The notes beneath the pieces are model-generated. The model searched no databases, was not told where the DNA came from, and saw nothing but the letters and a program-made list of their open reading frames with translations. Of a stretch of 64,000 nt of DNA, positions 7,102 to 15,843 are shown piece after piece. This DNA is from Caballeronia sp. SL2Y3 (GTDB lineage: Bacteria > Pseudomonadota > Gammaproteobacteria > Burkholderiales > Burkholderiaceae). Numbering within the stretch: position 1 is the first letter of the stretch; the number at the start of each line of letters is the position of its first letter. The stretch covers positions 434,001 through 498,000 of the forward strand of contig NZ_CP084263.1 in assembly GCF_022879575.1 (NCBI RefSeq), written 5' to 3'. Made by a program: the position numbers and the translations under genes.

Positions 7102-7590
7102 ATGGACACCTCCCTTGTTTTATTGAAGGCGACCGCGGCCCCCGGAAAGCCCGGCCGCGTGACGCTGGCCGTGGCGAACCGGAGCGACGCGCGCATCGAG
7201 ATCGTACGCAGCCTGTTCGAACTGAAGCGAACGTATCGCGACGCGCGGCATGCGCTGCCGAGAGCGGGCTGGGGCTATACGGTCACCACCGTCATCACGA
7301 AGGGTACGCTGCTCGACGCCCGCGCCGAGTGGTGGGCCTGGTTCGACGGCGATACGCGCACGACCTTCGGCGGCGTCATTCCCGCGCACGCCCCCATGCC
7401 CGGCGAGCCGCAGTTGTATCTGGCAGGGCGCATCTTCTATCGACGCACAAAAGGCGAACTGATGGAAACCGCGTTCTATCGCCGGCTCGACCATGCGGAC
7501 ATGTCGTTCAGCGGAATCGAACCGCTGGATCGCGCGCTCAACTACGCCGGCAAGGTGCTGGTTCCGGGCGCGCTCGAAGCGCAGCATTAG
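7102..7590 (+). CDS. Hypothetical protein, 162 aa
   Basis: I do not recognise this protein. It begins MDTSLVLLKATAAPG and looks like a beta-rich domain: the opening alternates hydrophobic residues and the centre holds ARAEWWAWFDGDTRTTFGG, with many aromatics. It ends in a short helix. No signal peptide, membrane helix or cysteine motif was seen. The start could also be a TTG at 7087. It lies 43 bases after the DUF2244 gene on the same strand. Confidence 0.7.
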   Translation: MDTSLVLLKATAAPGKPGRVTLAVANRSDARIEIVRSLFELKRTYRDARHALPRAGWGYTVTTVITKGTLLDARAEWWAWFDGDTRTTFGGVIPAHAPMPGEPQLYLAGRIFYRRTKGELMETAFYRRLDHADMSFSGIEPLDRALNYAGKVLVPGALEAQH

Positions 7591-7605
7591 TTTGCGGCTC
7601 GCGCC

Positions 7606-7620
7606 GGCACGGGGAATGCA
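7606..7620 (+). promoter_or_regulatory. -24/-12 (sigma-54-type) promoter of the DUF2934 gene
   Basis: GGCACGGGGAATGCA, a close relative of the sites at 14650 and 32676 (GGCAC-N2-GGAATGC). It ends 76 bases before the ATG at 7697. Confidence 0.6.
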
Positions 7621-7696
7621 GTGGACAACTTCCAAGGCGGACGTCGCGGCCCTAGAATCGAACTGCGCGCAGCGCGCCACTTCACAGGACGAGAGA

Positions 7697-7930
7697 ATGT
7701 CGAGCACACCGGACCACGAGGACGACGATGCACGCGACGCGATGACGCGTGAAGCCCTCGAACAGCGCATTCGCACGCTGGCCTATTACATGTGGGAGGC
7801 CGAAGGCCGGCAAGCCGGCCGGGCCGACGAGTACTATCACCGCGCGCGCGAGCAGCTGAACGCGGACAATCCGGATGCGGCTCGCGAACGATCGGTCAAT
7901 TCGAAGAGCAAGAGCAAGCCGCCGTCGTGA
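7697..7930 (+). CDS. DUF2934-family small protein
   Basis: A 77-residue hydrophilic protein. The motif EQRIRTLAYYMWEAEGRQAGRADEYYHRA is the DUF2934 signature, a short helical domain of unknown function common in Burkholderia and Rhizobia. The N-terminus is acidic and the C-terminus is Lys/Ser rich. A -24/-12 element lies upstream, as for many small stress-type genes in this window. Confidence 0.85.
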   Translation: MSSTPDHEDDDARDAMTREALEQRIRTLAYYMWEAEGRQAGRADEYYHRAREQLNADNPDAARERSVNSKSKSKPPS

Positions 7931-7966
7931 GCACGACGGCGGGCATGGCAGGCTGCGCGCGTTCGT

Positions 7967-8194
7967 TCAGAGCGCGAGCGCCTCGTGTTCGTCCACCCAC
8001 GCCATCGCGCGTTCGCGGGCGAAGGCAATCGCCTCGTTTTCATCGACGAAGGCGAGATGAAACTCCATGTCGTGCGATTCGATGTCGTCGCCTTCGTTCG
8101 CGGGCGGCATATAAATGCGCGCATTGCCGACGATGGTTCCGTCTTCGATGCTCGCCGACGTGTGAATCTTGCATGAACGATACTCGAATTCCAT
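7967..8194 (-). CDS. Small hypothetical protein related to the one at 22043
   Basis: A 75-residue protein starting MEFEYRSCKIH with GGAGG upstream. It has a beta-strand-rich start and an acidic centre, and its tail (HLAFVDENEAIAFARERAMAWVDE) matches the spacing of the tail of the 72-residue protein at 22043-22261 (Y-F-x-x-E-x-x-A-I, then A-x-x-W-I/V-D). I take them as distant members of one uncharacterised family. A -24/-12 element lies 42 bases upstream. Confidence 0.75.
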   Translation of the reverse strand: MEFEYRSCKIHTSASIEDGTIVGNARIYMPPANEGDDIESHDMEFHLAFVDENEAIAFARERAMAWVDEHEALAL

Positions 8195-8236
8195 GGTGTG
8201 CCTCCGCGTATGGATGTGATGTTTGACGGAGGGCAC

Positions 8237-8251
8237 AGCATGGAGCGTGCC
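8237..8251 (-). promoter_or_regulatory. -24/-12 (sigma-54-type) promoter of the small protein gene at 8194
   Basis: Minus-strand GGCACGCTCCATGCT, ending 42 bases before the ATG at 8194. Confidence 0.6.
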
Positions 8252-8345
8252 GCGCGCGGCGCTCGCGCATGGCCGACGACAATCGGATAATGCGGGCCGG
8301 TGCTTTACACTCGACCACAACCGACTACAACCACATACAGCACCT

Positions 8346-9245
8346 ATGCGTATCCCGCCGCTCAAGGCCATCGTCGCGTTCGAAAGCGTCGCGCGCACGA
8401 AAAGCGTGAATCGCGCGGCAGAGGAGATGGGCTTGTCAGCGTCGGCGGTGAGCCATCAGATCGCGAATCTGGAAGGCATCATCGGGCAGCCGCTCTTTCA
8501 GCGCTCCGGACGCGGCCTCGTGCTCACGCCCGCCGGCGAACGCTATCTGTCCGATGTCACGGGCCTGCTCGCGGACCTGAGCCGCGCGACCGAGCGCGCA
8601 TCGAGCCAGAAGGAAGTGGATATTCTGCGCGTGCATTCGAGCCCGAGCTTCGGGCTCATGTGGCTCTTGCCGCGCCTGTCGTCGTTTCAGGAGGACAACG
8701 GCGATATCCAGTTGAACCTCGCGTGCTCGTACGAAAACGTGTCGTTCTCGAACGGCTATTACGACATCGACATACGCCACGGCTACGGCAACTGGACCAA
8801 TCTCGAAGTGCGGACCTTGCGCGGCGAATTCATCGCGCCGCTCGCCTCGCCGAAGTACCTCGAACGCCATCCCGTGAAGACGCCGGACGACCTGCTCTCG
8901 CATCGTCTGATCTATTCGGAGACGCCGCTCGTGCAGTGGAAGCAATGGTTCGGCAGAACGGGCGTGTCCGCGCCGCAGAAGACCTTCGACTTCTCGTTCG
9001 ACCGCTCGTACATGTCGATCGAAACGGCAGCGCTCGGGCTCGGCATCGCGCTGGAAAGCCTGATGCTCGCGTCCGTCAAGATCAGCGAGGGCGTGCTCGT
9101 CCCGGTGTTCGACGCGAGCTACGCGGTCGAAGTCGGCGCCCATCATCTCGTCTATCCGAGCCAGAACGCCGACTTGCCGCGCGTCGAGCGGTTTCTCGCA
9201 TGGATCGAACGCGAGGCCGCGCGCGACGCTCATCCCGCGCGCTAG
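8346..9245 (+). CDS. LysR-family regulator, GcvA-like
   Basis: A 299-residue regulator that begins MRIPPLKAIVAFESVART, the usual opening of GcvA-type LysR proteins. The helix-turn-helix is at about residues 18-48 (NRAAEEMGLSASAVSHQI). The effector domain contains DIDIRHGYGNW, typical of this branch. It is convergent with the phospholipase C gene, so no target is obvious. Just upstream, at 8311-8330, a 10-base direct repeat CGACYACAAC occurs twice, possibly part of its promoter. Confidence 0.9.
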   Translation: MRIPPLKAIVAFESVARTKSVNRAAEEMGLSASAVSHQIANLEGIIGQPLFQRSGRGLVLTPAGERYLSDVTGLLADLSRATERASSQKEVDILRVHSSPSFGLMWLLPRLSSFQEDNGDIQLNLACSYENVSFSNGYYDIDIRHGYGNWTNLEVRTLRGEFIAPLASPKYLERHPVKTPDDLLSHRLIYSETPLVQWKQWFGRTGVSAPQKTFDFSFDRSYMSIETAALGLGIALESLMLASVKISEGVLVPVFDASYAVEVGAHHLVYPSQNADLPRVERFLAWIEREAARDAHPAR

Positions 9246-9260
9246 CCTCGCCAGTACCGC

Positions 9261-11372
9261 TTACGCCGACAGCGCGGGATCGCTCATGCTGTCGCAACCC
9301 ATTTCGACGTGCCCGGCGAAACGGCGCGCGAACGCGCTGTCCGTATCCACCGTCACGCGCACGTCGTACCAGCCGTGCGACGCGCGCAGATCCAGATACA
9401 ACTGCGCGGTCTCGCCGCCCGCCACGCGCCGCGTCACGGTCTTCGAAGGCTCGTAGTCGTTCGTCACGCTGAAGGTGCACGGCCCGCTGCCGGTGTTCTT
9501 CAGGCGCAATTGCAGATTGCCGTTCGCGACGTCGTAGCCTTCGGCGACTTCGGGCAGCGCCTCTTCGCGCGACCACCAGCTATGCGACGCCGCCGCCTTG
9601 CCGGCCACCCGGCGCAGGAACCCGTTCGGCCCATGCACGACGAAGTCGTAGCTGCCGTCGGCGTTCGTCGCGACGTGATCGGCAAGGCGCTTCTTGGCCT
9701 CCACCGTGTAGGTGCGCGGCGCATCCGTGCTGCCCTGCCGATACAGCAGGAACACCGCGCCCGCCGCGCCCGTGTTCACGAAGTCGAACGCCACCGTCCG
9801 CTGGCTCGCGTTCGCGTGCGTGCGCACGAAGAGCTCGTACGGCAGCGCGCGCGCGGGACGAACGCCCGGCTCCTGCTTCGGCATCGCGCCGACGACCGGC
9901 GGCACCGGCACATAGTCGGGATGACGCGCCTTGTCGGGCGGCGCGTACGATGCCGTGCCCGGCAGCGTCGGCATGCCGCGATTCGGATTGCGGAAGTCGA
10001 ACGCGGAGGTCAGATCGCCGCAAATGGCGCGCCGCCACGGCGTGATGTTCGGCTCGGGAAGCCGGTGCGACGCGCCGAAGCGCTTCTGAATGAAGCGGAT
10101 GACCGACGTGTGATCGAACGTTTCGGAGCACACCCAGCCGCCGCGCGACCACGGCGACACGACGATCATCGGCACGCGCGCGCCGAGGCCGTACGGACCC
10201 GCCGCGTACTTCTGGCTGCCGGGGAAAATTTCGAGGCTCGTATCGACGGTCGAGAGGCCGTTCGCGCTCGATGTCGGCGGAAACGGCGGCACGATGTGAT
10301 CGAAGAAGCCGTCGTTTTCGTCGTAGTTGATGAGGAGCGCGGTCTTGCTCCAGATGTCCGGGTTGGAGGTGAGCACCTGCAACACCTGATCGACGTACCA
10401 CGCGCCGTAGTTGGCCGGCCAGTTCGGGTGCTCGGAATACGCTTCCGGCGCGACGATCCACGAGACCTGCGGCAGCGTGCCTGCCTGCACGTCCTGCCTG
10501 AGCTGCGTGAAGTAATCTTCGCCTGCTGCGGCGTTGGTGCCGCGCCGCGCCTTTTCGTAGAGCGGGCTGCCCGGCTGCGCGTTCTGGTACTGCGTGAAGT
10601 AGAGCAGCGAGTTGTCGCCGTAATTGCCGATGTACGGGTCCTGCGTCCAGCCCCACGAGCCCTTCGCGTCGAGCCCGGTGCCGACGTCCTGATAGATCTT
10701 CCACGAGATGCCCGCGCGCTCCAGCACTTCGGGGAACGTGGACCAGCCATAGCCCGCTTCCGCGTTGTCGACGACCGGACCGCCGCCCGTGCCGTCGTTG
10801 CCCACGTAGCCGGTCCACATGTAGTAGCGGTTCGGATCGGTCGACGTATTGGTCGAGCAGTGATACGCGTCGCAGATGGTGAAGGCGTCGGCGAGCTGAT
10901 AGTGGAACGGGATGTCGTCGCGCTTCAGGTACGCCATCGTCGTCGTGCCCTTGAACGGCACCCATTGATCGTAGCGGCCGCCGTTGAACGCGCCCTGCCC
11001 GCTCACCCAGTCGTGCGGCAGGTCTTGCAGGAACTGCATCCCGAGGTTGGATGCGCCCGGATGAAACGGCAGCACGTCGCCCGCGCCGGCGGCAATCGGC
11101 TGGTGATAGACGGTGTTGCCGTTCGCGAGCCGCACGGCGCGGGTATCGCCGAAACCGCGCACGCCGCGCAGCGTGCCGAAGTAGTGATCGAAGGAGCGGT
11201 TCTCCTGCATCAGCACGACAATGTGCTCGATATCCTCGATCGAACCGTGACGGTTGTTCGCGGGAATGGCGAGCGCCTGGCGAATGCCAAGCGGAACGAT
11301 GTTGAGTGCGGTGGCCGCGCCAGCGGTCTGCATGGCCGCGCGCAGGAAGTCACGTCTGTTATGGGTTGTCAT
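9261..11372 (-). CDS. Phosphocholine-specific phospholipase C, Tat-exported
   Basis: A 703-residue enzyme that cleaves phosphocholine from phosphatidylcholine or sphingomyelin. It begins with a twin-arginine signal (NRRDFLRAAMQ, residues ~5-35). The catalytic domain has the phosphoesterase signature IEHIVVLMQENRSFDHYFG, SEHPNWPANYG and the metal-site segment NYDENDGFFDHIVPP near residue 345. Two C-terminal beta domains (about 510-600 and 610-695) carry the DUF756-type repeats of this family. The upstream lipoprotein gene is 29 bases away on the same strand and is probably co-transcribed. Confidence 0.93.
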   Translation of the reverse strand: MTTHNRRDFLRAAMQTAGAATALNIVPLGIRQALAIPANNRHGSIEDIEHIVVLMQENRSFDHYFGTLRGVRGFGDTRAVRLANGNTVYHQPIAAGAGDVLPFHPGASNLGMQFLQDLPHDWVSGQGAFNGGRYDQWVPFKGTTTMAYLKRDDIPFHYQLADAFTICDAYHCSTNTSTDPNRYYMWTGYVGNDGTGGGPVVDNAEAGYGWSTFPEVLERAGISWKIYQDVGTGLDAKGSWGWTQDPYIGNYGDNSLLYFTQYQNAQPGSPLYEKARRGTNAAAGEDYFTQLRQDVQAGTLPQVSWIVAPEAYSEHPNWPANYGAWYVDQVLQVLTSNPDIWSKTALLINYDENDGFFDHIVPPFPPTSSANGLSTVDTSLEIFPGSQKYAAGPYGLGARVPMIVVSPWSRGGWVCSETFDHTSVIRFIQKRFGASHRLPEPNITPWRRAICGDLTSAFDFRNPNRGMPTLPGTASYAPPDKARHPDYVPVPPVVGAMPKQEPGVRPARALPYELFVRTHANASQRTVAFDFVNTGAAGAVFLLYRQGSTDAPRTYTVEAKKRLADHVATNADGSYDFVVHGPNGFLRRVAGKAAASHSWWSREEALPEVAEGYDVANGNLQLRLKNTGSGPCTFSVTNDYEPSKTVTRRVAGGETAQLYLDLRASHGWYDVRVTVDTDSAFARRFAGHVEMGCDSMSDPALSA

Positions 11373-11401
11373 CCGTGTACCTGGGGAAAGAAGGAAAGGC
11401 G

Positions 11402-11707
11402 TCAGTCGACCGTGTGAATGACCGGCGGCGCGAGCGCATCGGACGATGCCTGCGCGGAAACGGCCTGCGCGGACAGCGCTCGAGGCGGACGGGGCGTGCC
11501 GGTGGACGTGGCCGAGATCGCCCAGTTCTCCAGTTCGCTCGTTCCCGCAGTCGCGGCATCCGCTTGGGCGCTCGTGCGCGCCGGTGCGGCCGCAGCAGGG
11601 TCGGCTGCCGTATCGTGATTACTATTGCTGTTGCAGCCGCCAACGGTTGCGCACGCGAATACGGCGATGCCCGCCGCTACGTGGCGGCGTCTTCCGGCTC
11701 TCTTCAT
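11402..11707 (-). CDS. Small Ala/Thr-rich lipoprotein upstream of phospholipase C
   Basis: A 101-residue protein with a basic N-terminus, a hydrophobic stretch and a lipobox-like end (ATVGGC, residues ~20-25), so a lipoprotein is likely. The rest is low-complexity Ala/Thr/Ser with ELENWAIS and a VIHTVD tail. The ATG has GAGAGGAC upstream. It lies 29 bases before the phospholipase gene on the same strand and could be an accessory or anchor for it, but that is inference. Confidence 0.65.
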   Translation of the reverse strand: MKRAGRRRHVAAGIAVFACATVGGCNSNSNHDTAADPAAAAPARTSAQADAATAGTSELENWAISATSTGTPRPPRALSAQAVSAQASSDALAPPVIHTVD

Positions 11708-11828
11708 GCGTCCTCTCGGGCAAGTGGGCAGTTGCACTCAGCGCACGCAAGAGTATCGGTGGCATGTGTAAGCAATGTGACCGGCGCGAGACGGGCCGGT
11801 GGATGGCATCGGCAAGGAGTTGCCGGGT

Positions 11829-12569
11829 TCAGCTGGCCGCGGTCTGTTCGGTACCGGTATCGGCGGCGGCGCCGGTGTCCGTGGCGGTCGACCGCTCGAC
11901 GGGCACGCGCACGGCGGACTCCCACCGCTCGTAGCCGCACGCCTCGCACGGCCGGTCCGGACGCTCATCCGACTGCACCGTGACACCGCAGCTCCAGCAC
12001 GAGAAATAGCCCTTCGCGCCGATGGCGTCGAGCAGCGACCGCTCCATGTCCGGCCGCACGGTCAGCCCCGGCGTAGGCTCCTTTCGCCACACGATGCTGA
12101 TGGACCCGGACGCCTCCATGTACACGCGGCGCAGTTGCCCGAGATGCGCGACGTTCGCCGCCCGCAACTCGGAGGCGAGCATTTCGCGCGAGACCTGGCT
12201 GGCTTTCAGTTCGTCGAGCAGTATGCGGCCGTCTTTCACGAGGATCGTGACGTCGCCCTGCTCCAGCACTTCGAATCTGCGCCAGCGCAGGCCGGCCCGC
12301 GCGCTCAGGCGTTGCAGCGCGACCACCGCGAGCAGCACGACAGCGGCCGGCAGCACGCCTTGCGACGACACCTGAATCGGCACGCCGATGGCCGCGCCCA
12401 GCATCAGAATGACGGCGAGTTCCGTGATGCTCAACTGCGCCGCGACGCGCTTGCCCATCATGCGCATGGCGACGAGCAGCATCAAATACATGACCACCGC
12501 TCGCGGGATGACTTCGATGAGAAAGGCCCACGGCCCGTCGCCGATCAGCAGTCGCTCGATGAAAGGCAT
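11829..12569 (-). CDS. DUF421 membrane protein with C-terminal zinc ribbon (second of a pair)
   Basis: A 246-residue protein. Three transmembrane helices fill about residues 15-85 and include MRMMGKRVAAQLSITELAVILMLGAAIGVPIQ, the DUF421 (YetF/YcaP-like) signature. The soluble domain holds the segment VLEQGDVTILVKDGRILLDEL. The C-terminus adds CWSC and CEAC, which look like a zinc ribbon not usual for the family. Its ATG overlaps the stop of the upstream DUF421 gene (ATGA), so the two are translationally coupled and may form a heteromer. Confidence 0.87.
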   Translation of the reverse strand: MPFIERLLIGDGPWAFLIEVIPRAVVMYLMLLVAMRMMGKRVAAQLSITELAVILMLGAAIGVPIQVSSQGVLPAAVVLLAVVALQRLSARAGLRWRRFEVLEQGDVTILVKDGRILLDELKASQVSREMLASELRAANVAHLGQLRRVYMEASGSISIVWRKEPTPGLTVRPDMERSLLDAIGAKGYFSCWSCGVTVQSDERPDRPCEACGYERWESAVRVPVERSTATDTGAAADTGTEQTAAS

Positions 12570-13276
12570 CAGCGCTCCACTTCCGTCACGGCGTACGTCC
12601 ACTCGCGCGATCCGCAGTTGTCGCAGCGCAGGTCGTCGGCGTGCCCGCTCTCGTCGGTGCGAACCGTATTGCCGCACTGCAGGCACGCGGAACAGCCCGG
12701 CACGCGGGCTTCGTCGCGCAGTTCCTCGTCGATGGCGGGCAGCACCGACAAGCCCGGTTTCGCGGGCCGCGCGGGGATGAACGAGAACGCGCCGGAAGGC
12801 TCCATGTAGAGGCGGCTGATCTGGCCGAGATGCTGCCAGCCTGCGAGCCGCATCGCTTCGTAGACTTTCTCGCGGGGCATCGCGGCGCGCGCCAGTTCGG
12901 CATGCTGGAGCAGCCCTTCGCGGGCGAGCAGCGTGACATCGGTCGATACCATCGTCTCGACGCGCCGATGCGTGATGCCCGCCGCCGCGATGATCCGCTG
13001 GAGCACGACCGCGACGAGCGCGATCAAGAACGGCGGCAGCATGCCGCGATTCGCCGCTTGCAACGGCACGCCGATGGCAGCGGCCAGCGTCACGACGATG
13101 GAGATCTCGAAGAGCGTGAACTGCGCGGCGACGCGCCGGCCCAGCAAGCGCATGGCGATGACGAGCAGCACGTAAGTCGCGCACGTTCTCAGCAGCACTT
13201 CCAGCAGGAAGTGCCATGACGCATTGCCGAACAGGAAGCGATGCCAGTCGGTCAGTCTGAACGGAGGGGATTGCAA
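12569..13276 (-). CDS. DUF421 membrane protein with C-terminal zinc ribbon (first of a pair)
   Basis: A DUF421 protein of about 235 residues, paralogous to the next gene. It has three transmembrane helices, the signature MRLLGRRVAAQFTLFEISIVVTLAAAIGVP, a soluble domain and a C-terminal pair of CxxC motifs (CLQC, CDNC). The longest frame begins at 13369, but the -24/-12 element at 13313-13327 would lie inside it, so I prefer the TTG at 13276, which has an AGGTG seven bases upstream and gives the usual family N-terminus. The start is uncertain. Confidence 0.8.
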   Translation of the reverse strand: MQSPPFRLTDWHRFLFGNASWHFLLEVLLRTCATYVLLVIAMRLLGRRVAAQFTLFEISIVVTLAAAIGVPLQAANRGMLPPFLIALVAVVLQRIIAAAGITHRRVETMVSTDVTLLAREGLLQHAELARAAMPREKVYEAMRLAGWQHLGQISRLYMEPSGAFSFIPARPAKPGLSVLPAIDEELRDEARVPGCSACLQCGNTVRTDESGHADDLRCDNCGSREWTYAVTEVER

Positions 13277-13312
13277 AGCGGCACCTGAGCGCAGGTCGAG
13301 TGCGGAGCACGG

Positions 13313-13327
13313 CGCATTCGGCGTGCC
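13313..13327 (-). promoter_or_regulatory. -24/-12 (sigma-54-type) promoter of the DUF421 pair
   Basis: Minus-strand GGCACGCCGAATGCG, ending 36 bases before the TTG start at 13276. It lies inside the longest open frame, which argues for the shorter start. Confidence 0.6.
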
Positions 13328-13362
13328 TGAAACGGGCTTGACGTAGCGCCTGCAGGGCCGCA

Positions 13363-13377
13363 GGCACATCTTGTGCG
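13363..13377 (+). promoter_or_regulatory. -24/-12 (sigma-54-type) promoter of the DUF2252 gene
   Basis: GGCACATCTTGTGCG, with GG-N10-GC spacing, ending 44 bases before the ATG at 13422. Divergent partner of 13313-13327. Confidence 0.5.
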
Positions 13378-13421
13378 ATGCACTAGAAAAGACCGCGCTA
13401 CTCTATCCCGCAAGACGATTC

Positions 13422-14639
13422 ATGTCCAAGCCATCCAAGCACAAAGTACCCGAGTTCGAGAGCCGGCAGGAAATACTCACGGCGCGACGCAATGCCAAGA
13501 TGGCCCGTTCGACGCACGCCTATGTGCGCGGTAACACGTCCAAGTTCTACGACTGGCTCGAACAGGCGGAGATTCGCGGCTTGCCGCAAGGCCCGGCCAT
13601 CTGGATCTGCGGCGACTGCCACACCGGCAATCTCGGCCCCGTCGCGGACGCGAACAAGCGCATCGAGATTCAGATACGCGATCTGGACCAGACAGTCATC
13701 GGCAATCCGGTGCACGACCTGATCCGGCTCGGCCTCTCGCTCGCGACGACGGCGCGCGGCTCGGCGCTGCCGGGCGTCACCACCATCAACATGATCGAGG
13801 CGCTGTTCGAAGGCTACGCGCTCGCCTTCGATGCCGACAGCGACGCGGACGACACCTGCCGCAAGCCCGAACTGGTGCGCGTGGTCATGCGCGAAGCGGT
13901 GCGCCGCTCGTGGAAGCATCTCGCGCTGGAACGGCTCGACGACACGCAGCCGACCATCCCGTACGGAAGCCGCTTCTGGCCCGTCAACAAGGACGAGCGC
14001 GCGGAGATCGAGGCGCTGTTCCAGAAGGAGACGCTCGCCAAGCTGGCGACGAGCCTTCGCGGTCGTCCGGATACCGGCAAGGTCACCGTGCTGGATGCCG
14101 CGTACTGGGTCAAAGGCTGCAGTTCGCTCGGACGCCTGCGTTACGCGGTGCTGCTGGATGTGGACGGCGGCGTGGTCGAAGGCGACGATCTGTGCCTCAT
14201 CGACATCAAGGAAGGCGTGAAGGCCGCCGCGCCGCGCTATCCCGGCACGAGCATGCCGCGCGACAACGCGGAACGCGTGGTCGAGGGCGCGCGCAACCTG
14301 TCGCCGCATCTCGGCGAGCGCATGCGATCCGCGACTTTGCAAGGACGTCCCGTGATTCTGCGCGAACTGCTGCCGCAAGACCTGAAGCTGGAAATCGAGC
14401 ACATCGGGCATACGGAAGCGATGGAAGTGGCGCGCTATCTCGCCTTCGTCGTCGGTCAGGCGCACGCGCGGCAGATGGACCGCGCCACGCGCAAAAGCTG
14501 GCTTGCCGAACTGAAGCGCACGAAGCCCAAGTCCATCGACGCGCCGTTGTGGCTGTGGAGCAGCATCGTGGAACTGGTCGGCAGTCACGAGGTCGGCTAT
14601 CTCGAACATTGCCGGCGCTACGCGCTCGCGGCGGCCTGA
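13422..14639 (+). CDS. DUF2252 protein
   Basis: A 405-residue cytosolic-type protein. The segment IWICGDCHTGNLGP near residue 65, IQIRDLDQTVIGNPVHDLIRL near 85 and LIDIKEGVKAA near 260 are the DUF2252 pattern, which resembles an aminoglycoside-phosphotransferase/kinase-like fold (GDxHxxN and D motifs). The activity is not known. The ATG at 13422 is used because it follows the predicted promoter. It is divergent from the DUF421 pair. Confidence 0.87.
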   Translation: MSKPSKHKVPEFESRQEILTARRNAKMARSTHAYVRGNTSKFYDWLEQAEIRGLPQGPAIWICGDCHTGNLGPVADANKRIEIQIRDLDQTVIGNPVHDLIRLGLSLATTARGSALPGVTTINMIEALFEGYALAFDADSDADDTCRKPELVRVVMREAVRRSWKHLALERLDDTQPTIPYGSRFWPVNKDERAEIEALFQKETLAKLATSLRGRPDTGKVTVLDAAYWVKGCSSLGRLRYAVLLDVDGGVVEGDDLCLIDIKEGVKAAAPRYPGTSMPRDNAERVVEGARNLSPHLGERMRSATLQGRPVILRELLPQDLKLEIEHIGHTEAMEVARYLAFVVGQAHARQMDRATRKSWLAELKRTKPKSIDAPLWLWSSIVELVGSHEVGYLEHCRRYALAAA

Positions 14640-14649
14640 CGCGCGCCCG

Positions 14650-14664
14650 GGCACGCGGAATGCA
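14650..14664 (+). promoter_or_regulatory. -24/-12 (sigma-54-type) promoter of the gene at 14704
   Basis: GGCACGCGGAATGCA, ending 39 bases before the ATG at 14704. Nearly identical to 7606 and 32676. Confidence 0.65.
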
Positions 14665-14703
14665 TCGCAACGACATCGAGCAATTGGATTAGACGAGGAC
14701 GCA

Positions 14704-15267
14704 ATGCAGAACGCAGAAGGCAATCCGACACAGCAACAGCAAAAGGAAATGGCGGCGAAGAGCCCCGTCAAGACGCCCGCGACCGGCACGGCTTCGCCCG
14801 ACGCCGCCACGCAGGCGAAGGAGTTCGGCAGCACGAAACACGCGGGCTCGGCCGAACCCGGCCCGGCCGACGAGAACGGCGCGCTGCCGTCCATCGACGA
14901 CCGCGCGGCCAGCAACGGCTCGTCCGATCCGGTGCAGGAAGCGGCGAGCCGCATTCGCGCGGTCGACGACGCAGGCATGGAGTCCACCGACGACACCGTG
15001 GACGCCGACGCGAAGTCGATCGAAGCGAGCCGCGATATGTCCGGCTGGCACGACAACGTGATCTCGTCGAACGCGACGCTGTCCAATAACGTGCGCGCAC
15101 CGGCGCGCGGACTCGGCGGCATCGACAGCCGTCCGACCGGCAACGTCCCGCCGATTCTGGCCAAGCGCGGCTATCGCGTGGTGTTCAGCGAGACGGTCTA
15201 CGAGCAGCAGATGAACGGATCGAAGACATCGCACGTGTTCAGCTTCGAGCGTGTCGGCGATGCTTGA
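14704..15267 (+). CDS. Hypothetical, largely disordered protein (187 aa)
   Basis: I do not recognise a domain. The first ~125 residues are rich in Gln, Ala, Thr, Asp and Ser and look disordered; a small folded end (about 130-187) contains LAKRGYRVVFSETVYEQQ and closes HVFSFERVGDA. The ATG has GAGGA upstream. A -24/-12 element lies 39 bases before it. The DUF3460 gene follows after 45 bases. Confidence 0.72.
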   Translation: MQNAEGNPTQQQQKEMAAKSPVKTPATGTASPDAATQAKEFGSTKHAGSAEPGPADENGALPSIDDRAASNGSSDPVQEAASRIRAVDDAGMESTDDTVDADAKSIEASRDMSGWHDNVISSNATLSNNVRAPARGLGGIDSRPTGNVPPILAKRGYRVVFSETVYEQQMNGSKTSHVFSFERVGDA

Positions 15268-15312
15268 GCGCGCGGCGATCTAAACCATCGACTTTGGTGA
15301 AGGAGAAAGAAA

Positions 15313-15552
15313 GTGGGCTTGTTCAAACGTCATCGTGAGCAAGGCGGCGTATCGACCGGCCTGTATGTATCGGAGTTCGAGCAGTTCCTCAACCGGCTGA
15401 AAGAGGACCATCCGGACATGGACCGGAACCAGATGCTCGGGCGCGCGCTCTTGTGGGACAAGCTGCCGCGTCTGCCGGATTCGCCCGATTCGGTCGGCAA
15501 GGAAGGCAAACTGCGCCAGCCCTCCTACGTCTATTACAGCGACCTCGACTAA
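15313..15552 (+). CDS. DUF3460-family small protein
   Basis: A 79-residue protein with a GTG start and AGGAG seven bases upstream. The DUF3460 pattern is clear: YVSEFEQFLNRLKEDHPDMDRNQ, GRALLWDK, and a closing PSYVYY. These are beta-proteobacterial proteins of unknown function. It follows the disordered protein gene by 45 bases and probably shares its promoter at 14650. Confidence 0.87.
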   Translation: MGLFKRHREQGGVSTGLYVSEFEQFLNRLKEDHPDMDRNQMLGRALLWDKLPRLPDSPDSVGKEGKLRQPSYVYYSDLD

Positions 15553-15843
15553 CTTGCGGCGGGGCTGAAAGCCAGCACCAGCGCCCGCGCTTCCGCGCTT
15601 CCGCGCGTCCAGCGCGGTGGCCCGTCCTGTCCGTCGCCTGCCTGCGCGCAACCGTCGTTGCGCGTCTCGCCACGCACCTTCCGCCACGCACCTTCCGCCC
15701 GTTTTTCGCGCTTTTCCGCAGCCGGCCGGGCGTCGTTCGACGCCGGGCGAGCAAGCCGCTAGAATGGTCCGTTCGGAGACGCCCACCAAAACGATGCTCA
15801 TTGCCGCTTTCAGGTCAGCGGGGTCAGCGAACCAAAAGAACCG
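15553..15843. other. Intergenic stretch with tandem 14-base repeat
   Basis: About 290 bases without a gene. Two adjacent copies of CCACGCACCTTCCG occur at 15670-15697. No clear promoter for the kinase gene at 15844 was recognised. Confidence 0.6.

Noticed and set aside
13276..13369. ATG at 13369 as the start of the first DUF421 gene
   Set aside because: No ribosome site precedes it, the added 31 residues do not look like the family, and a good -24/-12 element would lie inside the coding sequence.
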